From an uncultured Lachnospiraceae bacterium (GTDB lineage Bacteria > Bacillota > Clostridia > Lachnospirales > Lachnospiraceae): 64,000 bases of DNA. A program made the position numbers and the translations under genes. The first letter of the stretch is position 1. The number at the start of each line of letters is the position of its first letter. Of this stretch, positions 8,172 to 16,255 are shown piece after piece. The notes under the pieces were generated by a model. That model saw only the letters and a program-made list of their open reading frames with translations. It was not told where the DNA came from and did not search any database. The stretch is taken from NCBI GenBank assembly GCA_910579805.1, contig CAJTWM010000007.1, forward strand, positions 1 to 64,000. The letters are read 5' to 3'.

Positions 8172-9360
8172 AGCTTTTGGAAAAAATTTATTTGGGGCAG
8201 ACTATGAGAAACTTACAAAATCTGTTTGTATTTGGCCGATCGTATTTTTGGGACTGCGTATGGCGGGCCTTAAGGTACAGATTGCTCCGTTTATGGGATA
8301 TCTGATGATAAGCGCTTTTACTGCAGGAGTGATGTGGCAGGCTCTTTCTTCAAAAAACGGCGCCGGTTCTATGCAGAATATGTTTATGCTCCCTTTGGGC
8401 AGGCAGGAATTTGTTTTTTCCTATACGGCTATGCTGGGCGTTTATACTGTTTTTACAAAGACGGCGGCCTTGATGTCGGTTTTGTTCGCCGTATCGGCTT
8501 GGAATCTGCGGGAAATCCTTATCGCTATTCTTTGTGCCGTTCATGCGGTATTTATGACCGCCGCTGTTTTTTCTGTCAGAAAATATTGGTATGCAGGCTG
8601 TTTTTGGGCAGCCGCCGTAACTGTTACAATTTTATTTTTGGGGAAGAAGGCATGGTTTGTGCCGTTTCTGATCGCAAACGGTATTCTGTCTGTTATGATC
8701 TTACGAAATGCGGACGGATATTCTTTTTATCTGCAGGAGGGAAAAAACGGCTATGCCGTAAAGGGGCATAAACACCATTCCGTGTGGCGGTATCTGCTCC
8801 GATACCTGATGTGCCATAAAAACTATTTAGCCAACACTGCTATTATGTGGGGAATGGCTTGCGTACTTCCCCTTTTTTTCAAACAGACGGAAGGCTTGTC
8901 AGGTGTTCCGATCGGTTTTGCTATGTTATCTTTCAATACCCCGCTCAGTATTTTGCTGTCCTGCGCTCCTGCTTTAGAGCAGGCAGTCCGTCTTCTGCCG
9001 GATCAAAAAAGAGCGTTTTGCATTCCGTACTGCCTGTTCCTGTTTACATGCAATTTGACGGCAAATATGCTTTTTCTCTGTAGCTGGCAAATACAAAACG
9101 GCGGCGTAACCGTTCTTGTGATTCTGACAGCGGTCTTTTTTGCGATGCAAAGTGCAGTGGGTTCCGTTTTGCTGGAATGGTTCTGCCCTGTCAGGGAATG
9201 GAAGATCGAAAGCGACCTGTGGCATCATCCGAGGAAATATATTGTTCCTGTAGTTATGTTTTTTCTTGCCGGAGCGGCCGGGATGCTGCCGGTGATGGTC
9301 ATATTGCCGATGCTGGCCGTTTTACTGGCGGCCGAAAGTATGGTATTATTGTTTCGATAA
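8155..9360 (+). CDS. Integral membrane permease partner of the ABC ATPase
   Basis: A 401-residue, very hydrophobic protein with about ten predicted membrane segments and no recognisable soluble domain. A short basic loop lies near the middle (about residues 190-215, with YAVKGHKHHS). It overlaps the ATPase gene by 17 bases, so the two are translationally coupled and most likely form one transporter. No motif of the ABC-2 permease family is obvious, so the assignment rests on context and hydrophobicity. The last gene of this operon. Confidence 0.7.
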   Translation: MKMISKAFGKNLFGADYEKLTKSVCIWPIVFLGLRMAGLKVQIAPFMGYLMISAFTAGVMWQALSSKNGAGSMQNMFMLPLGRQEFVFSYTAMLGVYTVFTKTAALMSVLFAVSAWNLREILIAILCAVHAVFMTAAVFSVRKYWYAGCFWAAAVTVTILFLGKKAWFVPFLIANGILSVMILRNADGYSFYLQEGKNGYAVKGHKHHSVWRYLLRYLMCHKNYLANTAIMWGMACVLPLFFKQTEGLSGVPIGFAMLSFNTPLSILLSCAPALEQAVRLLPDQKRAFCIPYCLFLFTCNLTANMLFLCSWQIQNGGVTVLVILTAVFFAMQSAVGSVLLEWFCPVREWKIESDLWHHPRKYIVPVVMFFLAGAAGMLPVMVILPMLAVLLAAESMVLLFR

Positions 9361-9463
9361 ATAATACCTGACTTTAAAACTCTTTATTTTCATGTTTCCG
9401 AATCAGGAACATAATGGAAAGAAAATAATTTTTGAAAAGAATAGGGAATATGGGGGGGGTACT

Positions 9464-9820
9464 ATGGATTTGATTCAAATAAAGATAGAAAAGGATGACT
9501 CAATAGCCAGATATATCAAGCTTATCAGAGAATTTGACAGTTCTTTGTCTGTAAGCGCAATAAAGCAGAGGATTGAAAATAATGATTTTGTGACGGGATT
9601 TGATTTAGAATATTACGATGCGGTAGAAGATCTAACCGGAGTCGACAGAAAGAGAGGGTTTCGCGATATGATAGACTCGCTGATAAAAGCGGGAGCGCAA
9701 GTTTCTGTTTGGCAGGACGGAGAATTGTCGTCCATGCAGTTTTTGGACAATTGGCTGGAAACGCTGGATGAAATAAGCAGGCAGACGGAGTCTGATATGG
9801 ATGATGGCCAGTATTTCTAA
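9464..9820 (+). CDS. Hypothetical small acidic protein
   Basis: A 118-residue soluble, acidic, mostly helical protein. I chose the ATG at 9464 because a G-rich site (GGGGGG) lies about 5 bases upstream; the frame stays open back to 9392 without one. No signal peptide, membrane segment or cysteine cluster is seen and I do not recognise the family. It lies 22 bases before the EamA transporter gene on the same strand and may be co-transcribed with it. Confidence 0.55.
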   Translation: MDLIQIKIEKDDSIARYIKLIREFDSSLSVSAIKQRIENNDFVTGFDLEYYDAVEDLTGVDRKRGFRDMIDSLIKAGAQVSVWQDGELSSMQFLDNWLETLDEISRQTESDMDDGQYF

Positions 9821-9842
9821 ATAAAAAGCGAGGAGAATGCGT

Positions 9843-10256
9843 ATGTGGATGTTATTTGCGATACTCTCCGCCGTATTTGCGGCGCTGACTTCAATATTAG
9901 CCAAGATCGGGATAAACGGTGTGAACTCTAACCTTGCAACGGCGATCCGGACGGTGGTAGTCGTGCTCATGGCGTGGGGCATGGTTTTTATGACGAATAC
10001 ACAGGCGGGAATTGTACAGATCAGTAAAAAAAGCTGGATCTTTCTTATATTATCGGGACTGGCAACGGGGGCGTCGTGGTTATGCTATTACCGTGCATTG
10101 CAGTTAGGGGAAGCGTCAAAGGTGGTACCCATCGATAAGCTTAGCGTAGTGATCACATTGATCCTTGCTTTTGTTTTTTTACATGAAGAATTTACTGTGA
10201 AAGCATTGATCGGCTGTATTCTGATCGGCGCAGGGACGTTGATCATGGTGGTATAA
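9843..10256 (+). CDS. Half-size EamA/DMT-family membrane transporter
   Basis: A 137-residue protein with about five membrane helices, matching a single EamA repeat (SAVFAALTSILAKIGING near the N-terminus, WLCYYRALQLGEASKVVP in the middle, and a last helix LIGCILIGAGTLIMVV). Full EamA carriers have two repeats, so this one should act as a dimer. The ATG at 9843 has GAGGAG about 7 bases upstream; the ATG at 9837 is too close to it. Substrate cannot be told. Confidence 0.8.
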   Translation: MWMLFAILSAVFAALTSILAKIGINGVNSNLATAIRTVVVVLMAWGMVFMTNTQAGIVQISKKSWIFLILSGLATGASWLCYYRALQLGEASKVVPIDKLSVVITLILAFVFLHEEFTVKALIGCILIGAGTLIMVV

Positions 10257-10257
10257 C

Positions 10258-10401
10258 GGGGAACTGTTTGGAAGTTACGGGAATTTTGTCAATCGTTCCT
10301 TGTCCTTTATCAATAAATATTGGGAAGGAATTGTGCCGGATGGCAAAGACGATGTAACAATCGGTCAAAAAATCGGAAACGGAGCGTATGCGGATCTGTA
10401 A
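10258..10401 (+). pseudogene. metG: Methionyl-tRNA synthetase fragment
   Basis: The 47 codons before the stop at 10399-10401 read as GELFGSYGNFVNRSLSFINK, then YWEGIVPDGK. GNFVNRxLxF is the characteristic start of the anticodon-binding domain of MetRS. Nothing of the catalytic domain precedes it and the reading frame ends soon after, so this is a fragment left by deletion or transfer. It abuts the stop codon of the EamA gene. A complete metG must exist elsewhere. Confidence 0.6.
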
Positions 10402-10423
10402 AGTCTGTATACGCTTCTTTTTT
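10383..10423 (+). terminator. Terminator overlapping the metG fragment
   Basis: AGCGTAT (10383-10389) pairs with ATACGCT (10409-10415) and is followed by TCTTTTTTT. The loop is about 19 bases. It would end transcripts from the EamA gene. Confidence 0.55.
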
Positions 10424-10619
10424 AGGAAAAATTTTGAGGCAGGGACGAGAGGTTCAGCCACAGTGTTATTTAGTTCAGATTGAACTGTTACAAAAAATTA
10501 GTTTTCGACTGGCTAAATTTATTGTAAAGTTGGCGTTTTTATGATGTGCTTCAATACATCTTCAAGAATATCTGATTTGCAAAAGTATGTACTTTGGCAA
10601 ATAGGGTGAGGGAAAGTAG

Positions 10620-11720
10620 ATGCAATTTAATTCATTACAATTTTTGATTTTTTTTCCTATAGTCGTTTTGATTTGCTTTGCAATACCGAAAAAAATCAGG
10701 TATATATGGCTTTTATGTGCCAGCTATTACTTTTATGCGTGCTGGAACGTAAAATATGTATTTCTGATTTTATTTTCAACGGTAGTTACATGGTTTGGCG
10801 GCATTCTTATAGAGTTTGTTGAGGATAGAAATTGGGATAGGAAAACAATATTGCGTAGTAAAAAAGTAATTGTTTTTTTAAGCCTTTTTGCAAACTTATT
10901 TTTGCTGTTTTTCTTTAAATATTTTAATTTTGCATTTCATAATTTAAGCATTGTATTGGGGCATATAGGAATTACTTTAAATAATCCGGAATTTGATATT
11001 TTATTGCCGGTAGGTATTTCTTTTTATACTTTTCAAGCATTAGGGTATACCATTGATGTGTACCGCGGCGATATAGACGCAGAAAAGAATATTTTAAAAT
11101 ATGCGCTTTTTGTTTCCTTTTTCCCGCAGCTTGTAGCCGGACCGATTGAACGTTCAAACAATTTATTAAAGCAGATAAACGTACCGGCGATGTTCTGTAT
11201 TGAAAATGTCAGATACGGACTGTTCACGATAGGATATGGTTTGTTGCTCAAATTAGTTATTGCAGATAGAATTGCTACGGTTATTGACCCGATATTGGAA
11301 GATTATGATTCTTATCATGGTATGGTAATTGTCATGTGTATCCTGTTGTTTGCCTTTCAGATTTATTGTGATTTCCATGGATATACGCAAATTGCAATAG
11401 GAAGCGCTAAGGTACTTGGTTATAACTTACAGGAAAATTTTAATGCCCCATATCTGGCAGTTAATGTAAAGGAATTTTGGAGAAGGTGGCATATTTCCTT
11501 GACAACATGGTTTACAGACTATATTTATATTCCTTTGGGAGGCAATAGAAAAGGTAAAGTGAGAAAGTATGTAAATACATTGTTTGTATTTTTATGTTCC
11601 GGCTTATGGCATGGGGCATCATGGGCGTATGTAATATGGGGAGGACTTAACGGATTATATTTGGTGATATATGATTTGAGGATATTATACCCATGTGGGA
11701 GAAGTATCCTGTGTATCTAA
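10620..11720 (+). pseudogene. MBOAT-family O-acyltransferase (AlgI-like), 3' truncated
   Basis: A 366-codon frame that matches the N-terminal three quarters of membrane-bound O-acyltransferases of the AlgI/DltB type. These transfer acetyl or acyl groups to extracellular polysaccharide. Visible landmarks are GISFYTFQALGYTIDVYRG, then NVKEFWRRWHISLTTWF, and the catalytic His in LCSGLWHGASW. About 100 C-terminal residues with the last helices are missing. After GGLNGLYLVIYD the sequence becomes unrelated and stops. The next frame begins inside its usual SGNH partner. One deletion therefore seems to have removed the end of this gene and the start of the partner. Full-length family members are about 470-500 residues. 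Confidence 0.75.
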
Positions 11721-12184
11721 AAAGATGTTTTTCACTGTGGGTAACGGGCAGCGGGAACAAAGATGCCGGAGGAGTATACAGCCGGTCGGCCTTTAATGAA
11801 TATGGTGACATAGAATGGGAAGACAACGGATGTGAATATGATTTTAGCGAGTATCAGAGTATTGTTCCGGATATATCGGACAATGTAGTAGAACGGCTTA
11901 ATGCACTAAATGATTATTTAAATTCGAAAGGAGCCACTTTATTGCTGGCAGGTTATCCGATTGCGGATACAGATTGCCGTTCAAGTGATGATGAGTTTAT
12001 TAACTTTGGAAATAAATTGAAAGAGAAAATGGATGCTCCTGTTATTTCAAATTATATAGATTATATATATCCATGCGATTATTCTTTTGATGCAGAATTG
12101 CATCTGAATAATGTTGGAAAAGAAGTCCGTACAAATCAGCTCATAAAAGATTTGAAAAAATTTATTAAAGAAAAAAGTGATTGA
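11693..12184 (+). pseudogene. SGNH/AlgX-like partner of the MBOAT enzyme, 5' truncated
   Basis: A 163-codon frame that reads like the C-terminal part of the SGNH-hydrolase-like proteins encoded next to AlgI-type MBOATs. It has a tract VYSRSAFNEYGD, then LLLAGYPIADTD, and ends with DAELHLNNVGKEVRT. The last is the Dxx(H) block typical of this group (LHLN). The N-terminal signal anchor and the GDS catalytic block are absent. The ATG at 11693 lies inside the deletion joint and has no convincing ribosome binding site. It is treated as a non-functional 3' remnant. Confidence 0.65.
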
Positions 12185-12382
12185 TAATTCCAAAGTGTAA
12201 GTGTAGGCAAGATCTGCACTTTATATCAATGCAGAATCTGCAAAGTTTCATCTGTTAATACATCTTAAATGGCTGCTGCATCCTTTGGGATCCCGATATT
12301 AGGAAACGACTGACTTGAAAATTTAAATTCCAGTGCAGAAGTAGATTCCACTGTAGTTTACGACAGCAGCTTTTTAAGATTG

Positions 12383-12625
12383 TTAACGGTTATATTTGAT
12401 CAGCTTAGGCGTCAGATTGACTTCATCAGGGTCGATCGGTCTAAGCTGAAGTGCCTTTAGGGCATCTTCACCGTATGTTTCCGGCGCAGCAGCATAGGGT
12501 GTCTTTCCTGAGAGGCTCTCCCGGGGGTGGAATTGATATGGTTTACGATCAGGTTCACCGAACTCAGAGCCCCTGTCCGTCAGGAGTACCTTTTTCGATT
12601 CATTGGAAGAGTGTACGGTATCCAT
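12383..12625 (-). pseudogene. IS30-family transposase remnant
   Basis: The minus strand reads LLTDRGSEFGEPD and then PRESLSGKTPYAAAPETYG. These are the DRGxEF block around the second catalytic Asp, and the end of the IS30 DDE domain (NGKTPYE with a following Gly/Glu-rich tail). The roughly 50 residues between them, including the catalytic Glu region, are missing, so an internal deletion has fused the two blocks. The 5' half of the transposase is absent as well. AT-rich sequence at about 12310-12370 could be the old IS end. Confidence 0.7.
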
Positions 12626-12654
12626 GAGCTCAGGGAAAACGGCGCAGGGAACCT

Positions 12655-12942
12655 ATGACAAAATTCGGCACGGTAAACAGGAAAAAGATGAACGAGATGG
12701 CGGCGAAGCTGATGCAGGAACTGGAGATAGAAGTAACGCATAATCTGGAAGAGTATTCACTGGCATTGCAGCAGATGATAGCGATTGCCCGTGCAGTGGA
12801 TATGGACTGTAAAGTTTTGATTCTGGATGAACCTGCCCGCGGTATCGATATCGGGACAAAGACCGAGATCCAGAAACTGGTGCTTAAGCCTGTGGATGAA
12901 GGAAAGGGCGTTATGAAGGCGATTGCGGGAGGTGGAAAATAA
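12655..12942 (+). pseudogene. ytfR: Sugar ABC transporter ATPase remnant, collapsed by internal deletion
   Basis: A 95-codon remnant of a two-domain sugar-import ATPase (RbsA/MglA/YtfR type, normally about 500 residues). It begins at FGTVNRKKMNEMAAKLM of domain 1 and continues through QQMIAIARAVDMDCKVLILDEP, which is domain-1 Walker B. It then switches at LILDEP to ARGIDIGTKTEIQKLVL, which belongs to domain 2. The joint falls inside the Walker B block shared by both domains, so recombination between these homologous segments would explain it. No Walker A remains. The stop overlaps the ATG of the ytfT remnant (TAATGG), as expected of an operon. Confidence 0.75.
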
Positions 12943-12967
12943 TGGATAAGATTAAAAAATAACAAAG

Positions 12968-13516
12968 ATGAAGCTGTTCCTGCCGATTTTCAGTATGATC
13001 CTTGTGATGATGATCAATGTGGTCTGCGATATCATAAGCGGGAACGCTCCGTTCAGTTCCTTTTCTATCAGCATTAACAACGGTATTTTATACGGGCGTC
13101 TGATCGATGTGCTGAACCGCGGAAGTGAAGTTGCGATTCTGGCGATCGGTATGACGCTGGTAGTGTCGGTTTCGGCAGGTACGGATATTTCGTCAGGATC
13201 CGTTATGAGTTTGTCCGGCGGTCTGTGCTGTATGTTATTGGCAGGTTATGACGTGACGAATGTGGATACTTATGCTACGCCGCTTTGGCTGGGGATGCTG
13301 GCAGGCTCTATCATAGGCGCATATACGATTCAGGCGATCACCACAACATTATATGCATTGGGCGTTTCTTCGGCACAGGTGCCGGTGTTTAAGGCTATCG
13401 TAGTTATCCTGATCGTAGTGATCCAGTCGGAAGCCGTAAAAGCGTATTTCAAAAAACTGTCCGCTAAAAAGGCAGCAGCAAAGGAGGCGGCATCGATATT
13501 TCGGTCGGTTCGCTGA
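12968..13516 (+). pseudogene. ytfT: Galactofuranose-type ABC permease remnant (YtfT-like)
   Basis: Reads as the N-terminal ~110 residues of a YtfT/RbsC-type permease (AILAIGMTLVVSVSAGTDIS, then MSLSGGLCCML). It is joined directly to the C-terminal part (IGAYTIQAITTTLYALGVSS). The ~170 residues that lie between them in intact homologues are gone. The natural start is probably the ATG at 12942, but its frame ends after six codons in a run of A at about 12953-12959. One extra A would restore a continuous reading into 12968. The C-terminus runs into the yjfF remnant without its own stop context. Non-functional. Confidence 0.75.
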
Positions 13517-14052
13517 TTGCCATGGACTGTATGTTTTTAGCGGTTGGCATGGCAAAATGGGGACTGAAGAGTCCGGTGCTGATGGTCATGGTACTGCTCA
13601 TCGGCATTGTATTCGGAATGGTGCAGGGATATTGCGAGGCTTATTTGGACATCCAGCCGTTTATCCGTCCTACCGTTATCGTGGCGCTTTTGGTGGTGCT
13701 CCTCGTTTATTTAATGCTGAAATATACGAAGTTCGGCAGAAGTATTTATGCGGTGGGAGGCAATCAGGTATCGGCAACCCTGATGGGGCTGAACGTCCGT
13801 AAGACAAAATTATTGACCTATACATTGCGTAGTTTTTTAACGTCTATCGGCGGAACGCTTCTGACCGGCGGCGTGGGAAATGTTCTCGATTCTCTTGTAG
13901 GCGTGCTGATTAACGGCACCATCTCCACCTTGGTAAAATCCAACGGTAAGCTTGTAAGTTTCTGGGCCAATATCATTACCGCTATCCTGTTATGCTTCTT
14001 TATTCTTCTGCAGGCGGTATTTGCTAAGATCAAAGAAAGCAAAAAAGCATGA
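13489..14052 (+). pseudogene. yjfF: Galactofuranose-type ABC permease remnant (YjfF-like)
   Basis: The frame opens in the middle of the protein at GGIDISVGSLIAMDCMF, so the N-terminal ~70 residues are lost in the joint with ytfT. Two more joints are visible by comparison with the family layout. DIQPFI runs straight into RPTVIVALLVV, and a TYTLRSFLTSIGG tract runs straight into TLLTGGVGNVLDSL. Each missing segment is in frame. The C-terminus (STLVKSNGKLVSFWANI) is intact. The annotated ATG at 13522 is internal. With ytfR and ytfT this is a sugar-import operon eroded by several separate deletions. Confidence 0.75.
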
Positions 14053-14196
14053 TATTATTTATGGTTTCCCCTGTCTTTGCCAAGGTGCGGCGGACAGGGA
14101 AAATTATATTTGATCTGCAGTTTGACAGATGCGGGCAATCTGCAATTTATCTTTTATTTTTTCATGAAAATGGTTAAGAAATTTTTATTTATGGTG

Positions 14197-14225
14197 TTGA
14201 TATTTTCGGAGATTTTTTGTAAACT
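14197..14225 (+). promoter_or_regulatory. Sigma-A-type promoter for the MCP gene
   Basis: TTGATA (14197-14202) and TAAACT (14220-14225) are separated by 17 bases, about 110 bases before the MCP start. Confidence 0.5.
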
Positions 14226-14332
14226 AAAATCATCTAATCATAAATGGATCTTTTCACTAATGTTAAATGAATCTTTTGATCATTTTTCAGGTGAGGGAGC
14301 ATTTGGAATGCACCGAAGGAGGAGTGGTCAAA

Positions 14333-16012
14333 ATGAAAAGGGCAATGAAACAATCAGTGCTGATGTTTATTTTAAACGGGATTTCAATCCTTTCGCTAGT
14401 TTTTCTGATTTTTTCGTTAATTGCGTTTGGTAAAAAAAGCGATCAGCTTAATGAGGCCAGCGAAGAAAGGTTTGCACTGACTTACAATGCGAACCGTTTT
14501 ATGAACGGATCGTCTTATTTGACAAACGAGGTCCGGGCTTTTGCGGCGACAGGCCTGCAGGAGCACTATGATAATTATTGGAATGAGATCAATCATTTAA
14601 AAAATCGTGATTTGGGCGTTGCAGCCATGCAGGAAATTGGGATCACAGACGAAGAACAGGCTATGATAGACGAAATGTCAGGGCTATCCAATTCACTGGT
14701 GCCGTTGGAAGAGAAGGCAATGGAGAACGTACAGGACGGAAAACTGCAGGAAGCGCTTGACTATGTATACGGAAAAGAATACAGCGAGGCGATTGCAAAG
14801 ATCAATGCCATTAAGGAACAGTTTCTTACGCATTTGGACGCAAGATCCCTGCAGCAGCTTGAAAAACTGAGGGATGAAGAAAATTACATAAAGATGACGA
14901 TGATCATTGCGTTTATTGTTGTCGGCGTGATGCAGTTATTTAGCATGATCATTACCAGACGGCGTATTTTAAGGCCGGTCATCGCAGTACGGGATCAGAT
15001 GCTGGAAATCTCAAGGGGCAATCTTTCGGCGGAATTTTCTCTCAGATCCGATACATCGGAGATCGGAATGCTGGTGGAGTCTATCCATGAGACGAAACGG
15101 GAATTGAAGAAATATATACAGGATATCGACTTTGTTTTGGCACAGATGGCGCAGGGCAATATGAACCTGACTGTGGGGGACGATTACAGAGGAGAATTTT
15201 TACCGATTCAGGATGCGATGCGTCAGATTTTGGACGCTTTAAACCGTGTTCTTTCGCAGATCAACGTGACGGCGGAACAGGTGTCGGGAGAATCGAAACG
15301 GATGGCGGCCGGAACGCAGGTTATGTCAAGCGGCGCGGTAGAGCAGGCGGCAGCGGTAGAAGAGCTTTCCAGCAGTATCAAAGAAATTTCAGAGCAGGTA
15401 GACAAGACATCCAAGGACGCGGAGACGGCAAGCCGTTCTTCCATGGAAGCGATGGGGCATCTGCAGACCAGCAATCAAAAGATGGAAGAGTTGACCGCGG
15501 CTATGGAGGATATTTCCAAATCCTCCCATCAGATCGGCGGAATTATCAAGACGATTCAGGATATTTCTTTCCAGACCAATATATTGGCGCTCAATGCAGC
15601 CGTAGAAGCGGCAAGGGCAGGAGAAGCGGGCAAAGGCTTTGCGGTGGTAGCGGATGAAGTACAGAGCTTGGCGAATAAGAGTTCCGCATCCGCACAGAGT
15701 ATTACCGAACTGATTGAAAATTCCATGAAGCTCGTTCAATACGGAACGGCGTTGTCCGAGGATACGACGAAAGCGCTGGGAGAAGTGGTTGTGGGTGCGA
15801 AAGAATCAACGGAAATGGTTCATCAGATTGCGGAATCCGCTACGCGTCAGTCGCAGGCATTAAAACAGTTGACCCTTGGAATGAACCAGATTGCGGAGGT
15901 AGTCCAGACCAATGCGACAACGGCGCAGGAGTCTGCAACATCGGCAAACGAGCTTGACTATCAGGCAGAAGAACTGAAAGTTTCCATTCAGAAGTTTAAG
16001 CTTCGTAAATAA
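14333..16012 (+). CDS. Methyl-accepting chemotaxis protein
   Basis: A 559-residue chemoreceptor from the ATG at 14333, which has GGAGGAG about 9 bases upstream. Order of parts: membrane helix 1 (about 12-32), a ~150-residue all-helical extracellular sensor (four-helix-bundle type), membrane helix 2 (about 187-207), HAMP, and a long signalling coiled coil. The hairpin tip is at about 413-445 (FQTNILALNAAVEAARAG, then KGFAVVADEV). No C-terminal CheR-tethering pentapeptide is present. It should signal to CheA/CheW; no flagellar or other che gene is in the window. Ligand unknown. Monocistronic with its own promoter. Confidence 0.92.
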   Translation: MKRAMKQSVLMFILNGISILSLVFLIFSLIAFGKKSDQLNEASEERFALTYNANRFMNGSSYLTNEVRAFAATGLQEHYDNYWNEINHLKNRDLGVAAMQEIGITDEEQAMIDEMSGLSNSLVPLEEKAMENVQDGKLQEALDYVYGKEYSEAIAKINAIKEQFLTHLDARSLQQLEKLRDEENYIKMTMIIAFIVVGVMQLFSMIITRRRILRPVIAVRDQMLEISRGNLSAEFSLRSDTSEIGMLVESIHETKRELKKYIQDIDFVLAQMAQGNMNLTVGDDYRGEFLPIQDAMRQILDALNRVLSQINVTAEQVSGESKRMAAGTQVMSSGAVEQAAAVEELSSSIKEISEQVDKTSKDAETASRSSMEAMGHLQTSNQKMEELTAAMEDISKSSHQIGGIIKTIQDISFQTNILALNAAVEAARAGEAGKGFAVVADEVQSLANKSSASAQSITELIENSMKLVQYGTALSEDTTKALGEVVVGAKESTEMVHQIAESATRQSQALKQLTLGMNQIAEVVQTNATTAQESATSANELDYQAEELKVSIQKFKLRK

Positions 16013-16128
16013 ACAATAGAAATAGCAGGACCATAGAATTTCAGGCCGGACGGAGCCGCCGCATCCATGATTTATTTAGTCATTTATGTGGCGGCTTCGC
16101 CGATTTTGGCCAAATTATGTTATCATAT

Positions 16129-16217
16129 CAGAGCGTGTTTGAAAAATCATTCCCATCATCCGCCGCGGTAAACTGCGGTCCCACATTTGAGGGAAAGCAT
16201 TTTCCAAACACGCTCTG
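16129..16217. repeat. MITE-like palindromic repeat
   Basis: The two ends are inverted copies: CAGAGCGTGTTTG at 16129-16141 and CAAACACGCTCTG at 16205-16217. The pairing continues imperfectly inward for about 15 more bases. A small inner hairpin CCGCGG-TAAA-CTGCGG sits at the centre. Half copies occur at 27015-27040 and 42404-42426, so it is a dispersed element. It has no coding capacity. Confidence 0.7.
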
Positions 16218-16255
16218 GTATACGATAGGATCAGTGAAAGGCGGCAGGGAGCGGT

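Noticed and set aside
9392..9463. Extension of the 118-residue hypothetical protein
   Set aside because: The G-rich ribosome binding site sits directly before the ATG at 9464.
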